In this document: one piece after another, positions 6,721-15,121 of the stretch
Numbering within the stretch: the first letter of the stretch is position 1
Layout: each line of letters opens with the position of its first letter
DNA from: SCQX01 sp035720945
GTDB lineage: Bacteria > Pseudomonadota > Gammaproteobacteria > Burkholderiales > Burkholderiaceae_B
Reading direction: 5' to 3'
Length of the DNA stretch: 37,801 nucleotides
Assembly: GCA_035720945.1 (NCBI GenBank)
Contig: DASTNK010000034.1
Coordinates: forward strand, 1-37,801
The notes under the pieces: model-generated
Told to the model about the DNA's origin: nothing
What the model saw: the letters and a program-made list of their open reading frames with translations, nothing else
The model's database searches: none
Made by a program: the position numbers and the translations under genes

Positions 6721-8949
6721 ATGGACAACCACCTCAATTTCGACCTTACCCGCAGGCAGCTTCTCAAGACGGGCGGCTGGCTGGCGGTGGGCTTCTCCTT
6801 CGCGGGCCCCGTTGCGCAAGCTGTGGCGGCCGCCCACGGCACGACAAAACCGAAAGACTTCAAGAAAGTCGACGCTTGGCTCACTATTGATCGCAATGGG
6901 CATGTCACCGCCTACACCGGCAAGGTCGACCTGGGTACTGGCGTCGAAACCGCTCTGGCCCAGATTGTTGCCGACGAGCTCGATGTGCCGTTCCAGTCAG
7001 TCACCATTGTGCAGGGTGACACGCAACTCACCCCCGATCAAGGGCCGACATGGGGCAGCCTCACCATTCAGGCCGGTGGCGCACAAATGCGCAAAGCCGC
7101 CGCATGCGCACGTCGCGCCATGCTGAACCTCGCCGCCCGGAAACTCGGTGTGGCGGCAGATACGCTCAAGGTTGAAAATGGCTTGATCCATAGTGGCGGC
7201 AAACAGCTCGCCTACTCAGACCTTGCCAAAGGCGACACACTGGATGTGGCCTTCGATGACAAAGTGCCAGTGAAACAACCAGATGCCTACTCGATTGTCG
7301 GCAAGTCGATTGCTCGCGTCGACATCCCCGGCAAGGTCACTGGCGAGTTCACTTTCATGCAGGACTTCAAGTTGCCCGGCATGCTGCATGCGCGCGTCGT
7401 GCGCCCAACGGGGATGGCCGCCAATCTTGAGTCAGTGGACGACAGTGCCGCCCGCAAAGTGCCCGGCTTCGTCACGACCGTGGTCAAGGGCAACTTCGTC
7501 GGCGTAGTGGCACGGACCGAATGGGGCGCCATCCGCGCCTCTCAAGCCATCAAGTGCAAGTGGTCGGACTGGGCTGGATTGCCTGCGATGGCGCAGGTCT
7601 ATCAAGATGTGAAAAAGACGGCTGTCAAGCAAACCGTCACCCCGAAAAACGTGGGCGATGCGCCCGGCGTCATCCGGTCTGCCGCGAAATCGCTCAAAGC
7701 CAGCTACGAATATCCCGTGCAGACGCACGGCTCAATCGGCCCATCGTGTTCCGTCGCGGACATCGGCAAGGATCATGCGCGAATCTGGTCGGCCTCGCAA
7801 AGCCCGCATTGGCTGCAGGGCCAGATCGCCAAGATGCTTGGTTTCAAACCCGAACAAGTGCACATCATCTATATCGAGGGTGCAGGCTGTTACGGCCGTA
7901 ATGGCCACGAGGACGCCTCGGCTGACGCGGCGCTACTGTCGCACGCGTTAGGCAAGCCAGTGCGAGTGCAATGGATGCGTGCCGACGAACACGGATGGGA
8001 CCCCAAGGCGCCACCCTACGTCGCCGACATGGAAGGCGCACTGGACGAGGCTGGCCATGTGCGAGCCTGGAATTTCGTCACGTGGCTGCCAGCCCGTATC
8101 GGTGGTTTGGCCAATGTCCCGTTGCTGGCGGACAGCCTTGAGCACAAGGATGCTTCGGTCCAAACAGCAGACAACATGAACGCCGGCTCGATGGAAAACG
8201 ATGCCGAACCGCCCTATAGCTTCCCGAATGTGCTCGCCACGGTCCACAGGCTGGAAACCACCCCTTTCCGGCCGGCTTGGCTGCGTGGTCCCGGTCGCCT
8301 TCAGAATACCTACGCCAATGAGTGTTTCATGGACGAACTGGCCGCCGCGGCCGGCACGGATCCGATCGCCTTCCGGCTCAGCCACCTGAAGGATGAACGC
8401 GGTGCCGCGTGCATCCAGGCCTGTGTCAAACAGGCAAATTGGGTCAGTCGCGCATCGCCACAAAAGGACACCACCGGCGACGTGCTCAAGGGGCATGGCT
8501 TTACCTACGTGTTCTATGACAACAGTCGCACGTATGTATCGGCAATATGCGAGGTCGAGGTAAACCGTGCCACCGGCAAGGTGCGCGTCACGCGCTTCGT
8601 GATCGCACACGACTGCGGCCTCATCGTCAACCCTGACGGCGTCAAGGCACAGATCGAGGGCAACGTCATCCAGACGACATCACGCACCCTGCTCGAGGAA
8701 GTCAAGTGGGACAGTTCGCACGTGACCAGCCTTGATTGGGCCAGTTACCCCATCCTCACTTTTCCCGACGTGCCCAAGATCGAGATCGTGCTCATCAACC
8801 GGCCCGACAAGCCAGCCTGGGGTGCGGGCGAGCCGACCTGTGCGGTGATCGCCCCCGCCATCGCCAACGCGATCTTCGACGCCACTGGCAAGCATGTGCG
8901 CACGGTGCCGTTCACCCCCGCGCGTGTCAAGGCTGCGCTCACGACATAA
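6721..8949 (+). CDS. Molybdopterin-binding subunit of a molybdenum hydroxylase (IorB-like), Tat-exported
   Basis: Catalytic subunit of a periplasmic hydroxylase acting on an N-heterocycle or aldehyde; 742 residues. A twin-arginine signal is visible (LTRRQLLKTGGWLAVGFSFAG, residues 9-29). The C-terminal GAGEPT carries the likely catalytic base E704. PTWGSLTIQAGG and GPSCSVADI match Mo-cofactor contact regions of IorB-type proteins. The ATG at 6721 sits next to the stop of the [2Fe-2S] gene with AGAGG upstream; an in-frame ATG at 6688 would overlap that gene and displace the Tat signal. No cytochrome or FAD partner is encoded with it, so the electron acceptor must come from elsewhere, perhaps the triheme cytochrome encoded convergently at 9008-10261. 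Substrate cannot be assigned. Confidence 0.9.
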   Translation: MDNHLNFDLTRRQLLKTGGWLAVGFSFAGPVAQAVAAAHGTTKPKDFKKVDAWLTIDRNGHVTAYTGKVDLGTGVETALAQIVADELDVPFQSVTIVQGDTQLTPDQGPTWGSLTIQAGGAQMRKAAACARRAMLNLAARKLGVAADTLKVENGLIHSGGKQLAYSDLAKGDTLDVAFDDKVPVKQPDAYSIVGKSIARVDIPGKVTGEFTFMQDFKLPGMLHARVVRPTGMAANLESVDDSAARKVPGFVTTVVKGNFVGVVARTEWGAIRASQAIKCKWSDWAGLPAMAQVYQDVKKTAVKQTVTPKNVGDAPGVIRSAAKSLKASYEYPVQTHGSIGPSCSVADIGKDHARIWSASQSPHWLQGQIAKMLGFKPEQVHIIYIEGAGCYGRNGHEDASADAALLSHALGKPVRVQWMRADEHGWDPKAPPYVADMEGALDEAGHVRAWNFVTWLPARIGGLANVPLLADSLEHKDASVQTADNMNAGSMENDAEPPYSFPNVLATVHRLETTPFRPAWLRGPGRLQNTYANECFMDELAAAAGTDPIAFRLSHLKDERGAACIQACVKQANWVSRASPQKDTTGDVLKGHGFTYVFYDNSRTYVSAICEVEVNRATGKVRVTRFVIAHDCGLIVNPDGVKAQIEGNVIQTTSRTLLEEVKWDSSHVTSLDWASYPILTFPDVPKIEIVLINRPDKPAWGAGEPTCAVIAPAIANAIFDATGKHVRTVPFTPARVKAALTT

Positions 8950-8968
8950 ACAACCCCGACCTGACTTC

Positions 8969-9005
8969 GCCCGGTTTCCGTGCGCGCTTGCGCAAAAAGC
9001 CGGGC
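8969..9005. terminator. Hairpin between convergent Mo-hydroxylase operons, candidate bidirectional terminator
   Basis: GCCCGG (8969-8974) pairs with CCGGGC (9000-9005), and a smaller GCGC/GCGC stem lies inside. It occupies the 58-base space between two convergent stops, where a shared terminator is expected. AAAAAG follows the inner stem on the plus strand; a U-tract outside the stem is missing, so termination is plausible but unproven. Confidence 0.4.
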
Positions 9006-9007
9006 CG

Positions 9008-10261
9008 CTATTTGCCGCGCATGCCTGCCACCATGGCGGGCGTCACGTCGCCCTTGTGCCCGCCCCATGTCACACGCAGGTAATTCGCCAGGTCGGCCAT
9101 GGCCTGGTCGTCGAGCCGGGGCGCAAACCCCGGCATGGCCTGCATTGCCGCGTTGCCCGTGAACGTCTGGGCGCCGATGCCGTCGAGCATGACGGCGACC
9201 AGATTGTGGGGATCGGCATCGCGCAGCGTACTGTTGGCCCGCATCGCGACCGACACGTTGGGTTTGCCCTGGCCGTCGGCGGCGTGGCAGCCGGCGCACA
9301 GGGCCAGATAATGCAGACGCCCCGCCTCGACGGTCTGGCCGGCGGCGGCCTTGGCCAGCGGCGCCGGAGCCGGCGGCGAGTCGCCGGTCAGGTACGCGAC
9401 CAGCGCCGCATTGTCCGCTGGTGTCAGGTGGCGCGTGCTCAGGTGGAACACCTCGTACATGTCACTGTAGACCGAGCCTTGCGGCGCCACCCCATGCGCC
9501 AGGAACTGCTTCAGGTCCTGCGCGCTCCAGCCGCGCGCGGCCAGCCCAGCGGGCGTGATGTCGGGGGCATGAATCCGGCCCAGGTCGCCGCCGGCCAGCG
9601 TGGCGCGAAGGTCGAGCTGGCCCAGGGCGCCGCGTGCCGTGTGGCATTCGGTGCAGTGACCCAGCGCATTGGCCAGGTAGCGCCCCCTCACCCACTGCGT
9701 CGAGGCGCCCTTGGACGCATCCGGCAGAGAATCCCCCAGGAACAGGAAATTCCAGCCACGCATCAAGGCACGCGCGGAATACGGGAAGGTGAAAGTGTTC
9801 TTCTTGTCGGGCTGCGGCACCGCCCTGAGGCTGCCCAGATAGGCGAACATCGCGTCGCTGTCCTGGCGCGTGATGCCGCGGTACGACGTGTACGGCATGG
9901 CCGGGTACAGGGGATGACCGGGGGCCAGCCCGTCGTGCAGGGCACGATAGAAATCGGCCGACGTCCACTTGCCTATGCCATGTTCCTTGTCGGGCGTGAT
10001 ATTCGACCCATAGATGCGGCCGAAAGGCGTATCGAGCGGCACGCCACCGGCAAAGGGCGCACCATCTTTCGTCGTGTGGCAGGCCGCGCAGTCGGCGGCC
10101 CGCACCAGGTACCGACCTTTGGCGATCAATTGCTGCGAAGGCGGCGCCTTGTCGACGTCCGACGTGGCATAGCCTGGGTCGAACGCCCCCGAGAGCAGGG
10201 CGCCCGCCGCAACCACCACCACGACCACGGCGCCCAGGAAGTATGTCTTCTTACTTGCCAT
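9008..10261 (-). CDS. Triheme c-type cytochrome subunit (AdhB/NicB-like electron acceptor)
   Basis: Membrane-anchored or periplasmic cytochrome c of 417 residues with three heme-attachment sites: CAACH 58-62, CTECH 203-207 and CAGCH 322-326. An uncleaved or cleavable N-terminal hydrophobic segment spans roughly 10-24. Three-domain cytochromes of this shape accept electrons from Mo hydroxylases such as nicotinate dehydrogenase and from acetic-acid-bacterial aldehyde dehydrogenases, passing them to the respiratory chain. The ATG at 10261 overlaps the end of the [2Fe-2S] gene by 11 bases, so it is the third gene of a Mo-subunit/[2Fe-2S]/cytochrome operon. This supplies the role filled by an FAD subunit in xanthine dehydrogenases. 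Confidence 0.92.
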   Translation of the reverse strand: MASKKTYFLGAVVVVVVAAGALLSGAFDPGYATSDVDKAPPSQQLIAKGRYLVRAADCAACHTTKDGAPFAGGVPLDTPFGRIYGSNITPDKEHGIGKWTSADFYRALHDGLAPGHPLYPAMPYTSYRGITRQDSDAMFAYLGSLRAVPQPDKKNTFTFPYSARALMRGWNFLFLGDSLPDASKGASTQWVRGRYLANALGHCTECHTARGALGQLDLRATLAGGDLGRIHAPDITPAGLAARGWSAQDLKQFLAHGVAPQGSVYSDMYEVFHLSTRHLTPADNAALVAYLTGDSPPAPAPLAKAAAGQTVEAGRLHYLALCAGCHAADGQGKPNVSVAMRANSTLRDADPHNLVAVMLDGIGAQTFTGNAAMQAMPGFAPRLDDQAMADLANYLRVTWGGHKGDVTPAMVAGMRGK

Positions 10262-10811
10262 GAGCGGACTCCTTGAGCAGGTCCGGCGTCGCCAGGATCA
10301 GGTCTTTCACGGCGTTGTGGTAACGCACGTAGCCGGTGCAGCGGCAGATATGGTCGTTCAGGGCATCGGTGACCACGGCCTCGACCTGGCTTTTCTCGAT
10401 GGGATGACGCTTGAGTTTTTCGAGCAGCACCGTGGCCGCATTGACGAACCCCGGTGTGCAGTAGCCGCACTGGAAGCTGTAGAAATCCAGGAACTTCTGC
10501 TGGACGGGCGACAGCGCGGTGACCTCGCCTTCCTGGTTGCGCTGCGCATGTCCCTCGATGGTGCGCAGCTTCCTGCCCTGGAAATACAGGGCACCGGTGA
10601 TGCAGGTGCGGATCTCTTCACTCGTGCCGTCTTCGTGGTCCAGGATGGCCACACAGGCGTGGCAGATGCCCTGCCCGCACCCCAGGCGCGAACCGGTCAG
10701 GCCTGCGTATTCGTGCAGGAAGTCGATCATCATCAGGCTTTCGGGCACCTGGAACGGCCCCACCGGCTTGCCGTTGATGATCATTGACAGGGACTTGGTC
10801 GCGATGCTCAT
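10251..10811 (-). CDS. [2Fe-2S] subunit of the second molybdenum hydroxylase
   Basis: Iron-sulfur electron-transfer subunit, 186 residues. Cluster ligands are C45, C50, C53 and C70 for the ferredoxin-like site and C115, C118, C156 and C158 for the second site. It is about 30 residues longer than the plus-strand paralogue, mainly in the linker between the two cluster domains and at the C-terminus. The ATG at 10811 overlaps the Mo-subunit stop by four bases (ATGA); a longer frame upstream only extends into the Mo gene out of frame. It passes electrons from the molybdenum centre to the cytochrome encoded just downstream. Confidence 0.92.
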   Translation of the reverse strand: MSIATKSLSMIINGKPVGPFQVPESLMMIDFLHEYAGLTGSRLGCGQGICHACVAILDHEDGTSEEIRTCITGALYFQGRKLRTIEGHAQRNQEGEVTALSPVQQKFLDFYSFQCGYCTPGFVNAATVLLEKLKRHPIEKSQVEAVVTDALNDHICRCTGYVRYHNAVKDLILATPDLLKESAHGK

Positions 10812-13633
10812 GCCAGCACCTCCTGGATTTTTTCCGCCGTGACGGGCAAAGACATGAATCGATGGCCCATAGCGTGCGCGAGCCCGTTGACGATCGCGCC
10901 CACGATCGGGATCATCACGACCTCCCCCATGCCTTTCGGCGGGTCGGTATCCGACAACGGCGGCAGCACTTCGGCCGTCTGGCTCCACAAGGCCACTTCC
11001 TTGGCCAGGGGCAGGTGGTAGCGGTTGAAGTTCCAGGTGCCGTTGCCCGGACCGTCTTCATACAGCGGCAAATGCTCATATAGTGCATGGCCGATGCCCA
11101 TGGCGATGCCACCCTGTATCTGGCCCGACACCAGCTCGGGCGACAGCATGTTGCCGCACTCGATGATGGAATGATGGTTGAGCAGTTCGACTTTGCCGTT
11201 GCCACGATCGACGGTCAGTTCGGCCAGGGTGCCCATGGCGCTGTAATAGGTGACCCCCGCATTGTTGCGCTGCACGGGCGGGTAGTATGCTGTCTGGCGC
11301 CGGACGATCTGGTAGCCTGGCCCCGCTTTGCCGCCCGAGGCCGCCGCGCCGCCGCCCTTCCCATACAACAGTGCCAGCCCGTCGAGCGGCAGCCTCTCGG
11401 TCTTGCCGCCAATGGGAAAGTCGGCCTCGGCCCATTGCCAGCGATTGAACCCATGCACCACCGCGCCCACGACCAACCCCATGTCGTGAGCCTTCTGAGC
11501 CAATTGCGCAAGGCCTAGCCCCTGCATGCCGTTGGCTGTCAGCAGGCCATCTTCCCAGCGGGCGTCCTCTTCCCTGACGGTATAGGGCGCGGCTTGGCCG
11601 CCGCCCAGGCCTTGGCTCCAGATTGCCAGGGCGGCCGGCCACAGGCCATGCCGGAAAATCAGGCGACAGGCCTCGCGCGTGGTGTGCGTGAAATAGAACG
11701 CCGAATTCGACGCGCTGGCCGGCGACGCGATGGCCGGTGTCCACATCGGATCGGCGGCGGCGCGGTCCTGGTCGGCCTGGCTGGAGAGGTACGGATCGCC
11801 ACTGGTCTTCATGGGCAGTTGAGGCCAGTCGGTGATGGCGTAGCCCAGGTCGGTTGCTGGCGACCCCAGCCACTTGACACAGGCGATAGCCTGCGACGTG
11901 CTCATGCCGGTGCCGATCTCGGTGCCGGTGTGGCGCAGCAGCACCCGGCCGTCAGGCGAGACCTCGACCCTGGCCGATGACGACTCGGCGCCTGTCCCGA
12001 AGTCTTTCTGCACGCAGGCGAACCCTACGCCGTACAGCTTGCCCGGATGGCTGGCCTCGTAGGCTTTTTTGCGCTTTTCACGGTCGCGCCACAGCGGGTG
12101 CTCGCGCGCCTTCAGCAGGACTTCGTCGGCGCGGACCTGGCCCGCCGGCACGGCACCCTGCGTATTTTTCATGCCGGTCTTCAGGACGTTCCTGAGGCGG
12201 AATTCGATGGGGTCGAGCTTCAGTTGCCCGGCGATTTCATCGACCAGCATTTCCGTGGCCGCCATGCTTTGCAGCGTGCCATAGCCGCGGGCCGAACCGG
12301 CATCGACGGCGCGCGTGGCCTCGGCGCGGGAGGTCAGGTCGCTTTTTGGCAGATAGTAGATGGTCTGGGCGGCCGTGGCGCCCACCATGGCCACCGATGG
12401 CGAAAAATTGCAGCGCCCGCCGCCATTGGCCACCATGTCGGCCACGAATGTCCGGAACAGGCCGGTCTTGCGGTCCACGATCACCTGGTAATCGATGTCG
12501 AAGGCATGGCGCTTCAACGACGACTGGAAGTGTTCGTAGCGGTCATTGGCCAGGCGCACCGGCCGGGAGTCCGCATACAGCGCGCACGCCAGCCCATAGA
12601 ACGGCATGTTGCAGTGGTCCTTCGACCCGTAGCCCACGGTATAACAGGGGTGCAGCACCACCGACTTGATTGGAAACGCGGTCTTGGCCAGCATTTCGCT
12701 GGCGGTGGATGCGACTTCGGTGGGCGACTGGGTCGGCACCACCATGTGCATGACCTGGTTGGCCGCGTCGTACCAGCAATTGGCGTTGTCGGGTTCGAGC
12801 GCCGACGTATCGACCGACTGGGTGTGATACGTGCGCCGCAGCACCAGTTCGTCCTGTCGGGGGTTGTCGAATTCGCCGCGAATCTGGCCGGCGTAGTACA
12901 TGCCTTCCTCGCCAAGGCTGCCATGGTCTTTGCCGTCGGGCCAGATAGGCAGGTGCTTGCGCATCTGGCTGGGAAAAATGGGGGCATCCTTCAGGCTGGA
13001 AAACACGTCATCGTCGTAAGGCGTCTGGCCGCCGACGCGCACGAAGCGGAAAGTTCCCCATGGGTCGCGCTGCAACGGACCGGTGCGCGCGCCGTACTTG
13101 ATGACATCGGCCTGGAACTGCAGGGCGCTCTTTGCCAGGCGGAAACGCGCGAAATCGTGGAAGATCAGTATTGCCACCGCATGCCCCAGGTAGGCCGGGG
13201 TCTTGCCTTTGGGCAGCAGCATGTCTTCGCCGTAGAAATCGGTGAACGCCACCTTGTCGCGGGCCAGGTCTTCGGCGGTGACCACCCGGTCCGGCTTCAG
13301 GTCGGCACCCAGGCGCGACAGGTCGAACCCTTCGTAGAGGGCATCGGCGCGCGTGGCGCGCAACATGAACGCGTGGCTTTGCCGATCAGGCCAGTGGGGA
13401 AGATCGCGGGCTCGGATGTCGCGCGCGAAGATTTTCGAGCCGGTTACCTTGGCGACCCCGTCGACCCGGAATTCCATCTTGCCCGCCGCAGCGTCCCAGC
13501 GTACCGGCGTGAGCCTTTCATCGTCGAACAAGGCGGCATAGGCTGTCGAGCCAAAAGGCGCGATATAGGCCGTGATGCCGGCGACCACCATTGTTTTCAC
13601 GAACCGGCGACGCGGCAGGTCGGGCTTTGCCAT
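10808..13633 (-). CDS. Large molybdopterin-binding subunit of a cytochrome-linked molybdenum hydroxylase, Tat-exported
   Basis: Catalytic subunit of 941 residues, about 200 longer than the plus-strand paralogue. A twin-arginine signal opens the protein (PRRRFVKTMVVAG, near 7-19). KVTGSKIFARDI near 61-72 marks the start of the aldehyde-oxidase a/b-hammerhead domain; NGGGRCNFSPSV, GSARGYGTLQS and EIGTGMSTSQA fit Mo-cofactor-binding segments. The late KGMGEVVMIP carries the probable catalytic E904. ATG at 13633 follows GAGGAG. It heads an operon with the [2Fe-2S] and cytochrome genes, both overlapping. The architecture resembles nicotinate and aldehyde dehydrogenases that use cytochrome c. The substrate is not readable; no cofactor-insertion chaperone gene (XdhC-like) lies nearby. 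Confidence 0.9.
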   Translation of the reverse strand: MAKPDLPRRRFVKTMVVAGITAYIAPFGSTAYAALFDDERLTPVRWDAAAGKMEFRVDGVAKVTGSKIFARDIRARDLPHWPDRQSHAFMLRATRADALYEGFDLSRLGADLKPDRVVTAEDLARDKVAFTDFYGEDMLLPKGKTPAYLGHAVAILIFHDFARFRLAKSALQFQADVIKYGARTGPLQRDPWGTFRFVRVGGQTPYDDDVFSSLKDAPIFPSQMRKHLPIWPDGKDHGSLGEEGMYYAGQIRGEFDNPRQDELVLRRTYHTQSVDTSALEPDNANCWYDAANQVMHMVVPTQSPTEVASTASEMLAKTAFPIKSVVLHPCYTVGYGSKDHCNMPFYGLACALYADSRPVRLANDRYEHFQSSLKRHAFDIDYQVIVDRKTGLFRTFVADMVANGGGRCNFSPSVAMVGATAAQTIYYLPKSDLTSRAEATRAVDAGSARGYGTLQSMAATEMLVDEIAGQLKLDPIEFRLRNVLKTGMKNTQGAVPAGQVRADEVLLKAREHPLWRDREKRKKAYEASHPGKLYGVGFACVQKDFGTGAESSSARVEVSPDGRVLLRHTGTEIGTGMSTSQAIACVKWLGSPATDLGYAITDWPQLPMKTSGDPYLSSQADQDRAAADPMWTPAIASPASASNSAFYFTHTTREACRLIFRHGLWPAALAIWSQGLGGGQAAPYTVREEDARWEDGLLTANGMQGLGLAQLAQKAHDMGLVVGAVVHGFNRWQWAEADFPIGGKTERLPLDGLALLYGKGGGAAASGGKAGPGYQIVRRQTAYYPPVQRNNAGVTYYSAMGTLAELTVDRGNGKVELLNHHSIIECGNMLSPELVSGQIQGGIAMGIGHALYEHLPLYEDGPGNGTWNFNRYHLPLAKEVALWSQTAEVLPPLSDTDPPKGMGEVVMIPIVGAIVNGLAHAMGHRFMSLPVTAEKIQEVLA

Positions 13634-14097
13634 GGACGGGGTACTCCTCTTCTATAATGCAGCCGTTCAGCAAACGATATACCGTCAAGCCACACTACTA
13701 CAACGGAAGAATCAGGCGCAATACCCTGGCGGCGGCAACGACCGGAATTTATTGTTGGAATTCATGTCTGGAAACAGCCGCCTGCGACCAGCAGCCAGTT
13801 TAGGTCCGCAGAGAAATGCGCGCCGGCATAGCGGCACTCACTGCGGAAGCTGGCCGCCACCGCGCCGGAAGACAGCGCATGAGAAAGGCCAATGAACCTG
13901 CCTCGGCCCTTACTTCCCGCCAGAACCCTGGCTGGGGGGCGTCAAGTTTACTGGCACCCTGATGATTTCAGACGCTGGCAAGACGACACTTTCAAAGCCA
14001 GCGATGCGGCAGAGGCTCTCCCATTCTCCGCTCCAAACAAGGGCAGCCGAGCCGTCGCGACAGCCCGACGCCGAATGATGCATGCACATACCCGGCC
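13634..14097. other. Gene-poor region upstream of the cytochrome-linked Mo-hydroxylase operon
   Basis: No open frame here has a ribosome site or recognisable domain. The first 100 bases should hold the promoter of the Mo operon, but I see no clear -35/-10 pair. Around 13940-14003 there is a CTGGCA-containing stretch with an inverted repeat CGCTGGC (13973-13979) / GCCAGCG (13997-14003). The irregular composition suggests decayed sequence, possibly of mobile origin, which I cannot confirm. Confidence 0.4.
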
Positions 14098-14529
14098 TTA
14101 GCCTCCGGCCTTGCAGTTCCTGGCCAGAATGGTGTTGGTCGGCGCGCCAGTCGTGCCGGCCGACGTCTCTTGGCGGATCAGCATGTTGCCATTCACCTGG
14201 CCGGCACTCTCCAGCGTGAACTTGCCCGTCGTCCACGTGTACCCATTGCCCGTGAAGGTATCGCCCACCATGTCCGTCTTGCTGTTGGTGGCACGCGTCA
14301 AGGCAATAGCCTGGTTGTCATAGATAACCTGTGCCGTGACCGGATCATTGCCCTGGAAGGTGTACTGCACCTCCAGGTTCACCGTCCGCTGGCCCTGCGC
14401 GCTGCATTGATATTGGACCGTCTTTTGCGACAGCTGATTCATCTTGTCGGGGTTCCCGGTCGTGGAACATGCCGCCAATGTGACGCACAGCACCGCGCCC
14501 AGGGCGCCGCTCAAAGGGAATTTCGTCAT
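14098..14529 (-). CDS. Small lipoprotein resembling MliC-type lysozyme inhibitors
   Basis: Predicted outer-membrane or periplasmic lipoprotein, 143 residues. The signal peptide ends in a lipobox LAAC with Cys21 as the lipidation site. The mature part begins with a VQYQC segment and ends with ARNC, a pair of cysteines spaced as in the MliC/PliC C-type lysozyme inhibitor fold, where they form a disulfide; between them the chain alternates short beta-like segments (VTAQVIYDNQ, YTWTTGKFTL). That assignment is by pattern only and the domain is longer than classical MliC (about 100 versus 80 residues). ATG at 14529 has AAGGA upstream. It is monocistronic; a TATAAA at 14583-14578 may be its -10. Confidence 0.75.
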   Translation of the reverse strand: MTKFPLSGALGAVLCVTLAACSTTGNPDKMNQLSQKTVQYQCSAQGQRTVNLEVQYTFQGNDPVTAQVIYDNQAIALTRATNSKTDMVGDTFTGNGYTWTTGKFTLESAGQVNGNMLIRQETSAGTTGAPTNTILARNCKAGG

Positions 14530-14577
14530 TGCACATCCTTTTCAAGACTCCAGGCTTGGCAGCCTGCTCCTGTTTTT

Positions 14578-14583
14578 TTTATA
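14578..14583 (-). promoter_or_regulatory. Candidate -10 element of the MliC-like lipoprotein gene
   Basis: TATAAA on the minus strand, followed by a run of A residues, lies about 50 bases upstream of the lipoprotein start. The best -35 (TTACAG) is 19 bases away, so the match is partial. A perfect small hairpin (CAGGCT/AGCCTG, 14551-14566) would fall in the 5' leader. Confidence 0.35.
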
Positions 14584-14824
14584 GCACCCGACAGGACGGC
14601 TTCTGTAAGCGCGAGTGTCAAAGTGGCTCAGACTCCAATCGCCCGGCAGGAACCGAAATGGCTGTCACATCCGTGTTTCCCCTGGGTATTCCGGCCGTAA
14701 CTGTCTGTTTGATCGAACAAGAGATGCCAAGAACGGTTTCAGAAGAAACAAACAGAGCCACGACTGCAGGAATACGTCACAACATGCCCCGCCTGCAGCA
14801 TCGGGGCGCCGGCGTTATATTGAT

Positions 14825-14947
14825 TGGCGACCCGCTTGCCGCGGCTGCCCCGACACGCTGTCCGGCAAGACCAACGCCAACCAAGTCGACGCGGCCCGCC
14901 ACGCGCTGCAGGCCCAGGTGCGCCAGCTCGGCCACGCGCCCGGATAG
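14825..14947 (+). pseudogene. Possible 3' fragment of a lost protein-coding gene
   Basis: Plus-strand frame ending at the TAG 14945-14947 and reading ...CPDTLSGKTNANQVDAARHAL... Its codons are strongly GC3-biased like real genes in this window, while the same frame further upstream is not and has no plausible start. The tail is followed 12 bases later by a hairpin (14960-14977) that could have been its terminator. I do not recognise the family. It may equally be a chance bias in a GC-rich stretch. Confidence 0.3.
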
Positions 14948-14959
14948 CCACCACAACCC

Positions 14960-14977
14960 GCAGGACCGGAATCCTGC
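14960..14977 (+). repeat. Small perfect hairpin
   Basis: GCAGGA (14960-14965) and TCCTGC (14972-14977) with loop CCGGAA. It lies just after the stop of the possible gene fragment and could be a residual terminator; there is no U-tract. Confidence 0.35.
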
Positions 14978-15074
14978 CTATAGGATATCGAAGGTGCAAA
15001 ACATCGCGGTACGGCTGTTCAGCGTCACACCGGCGCCACCGGGTGCGCACATGTTCATGACCCAAGCGGGCGAT

Positions 15075-15107
15075 GAAAAACAAAAAGCCCTTTCATAAAA
15101 AGGGCTT
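15075..15107 (-). terminator. Rho-independent terminator of the ispB-tRNA-Pro transcript
   Basis: On the minus strand AAGCCCTTT (15107-15099) pairs with AAAGGGCTT (15093-15085) around a five-base loop, followed by a T-rich tail TTTGTTTTTC. This is a textbook intrinsic terminator placed 15 bases beyond the tRNA 3' end. Confidence 0.9.
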
Positions 15108-15121
15108 GATGAAAAATCTAT

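Larger units (their letters stand above)
14530..15074. other. Intergenic region between lipoprotein and tRNA-Pro
   Basis: No complete gene is supported. The left part holds the lipoprotein promoter. From about 14825 to 14947 one plus-strand frame has almost only G or C at third codon positions, unlike the sequence before it; see the separate entry. An inverted repeat GCAGGA-CCGGAA-TCCTGC follows at 14960-14977. The rest shows nothing recognisable. Confidence 0.4.

Noticed and set aside
12047..13657. A 536-codon open frame on the plus strand across the large Mo-subunit gene
   Set aside because: It is antisense to a clear gene; GC-rich codon bias opens the opposite frame. Its product is Arg/His/Gly/Gln-rich with no domain, signal or ribosome site.
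14529..15098. A 189-codon plus-strand frame between lipoprotein and tRNA-Pro
   Set aside because: Starts on top of the divergent lipoprotein start, crosses a terminator, and has mixed codon bias; only the different-frame tail at 14825-14947 looked coding.
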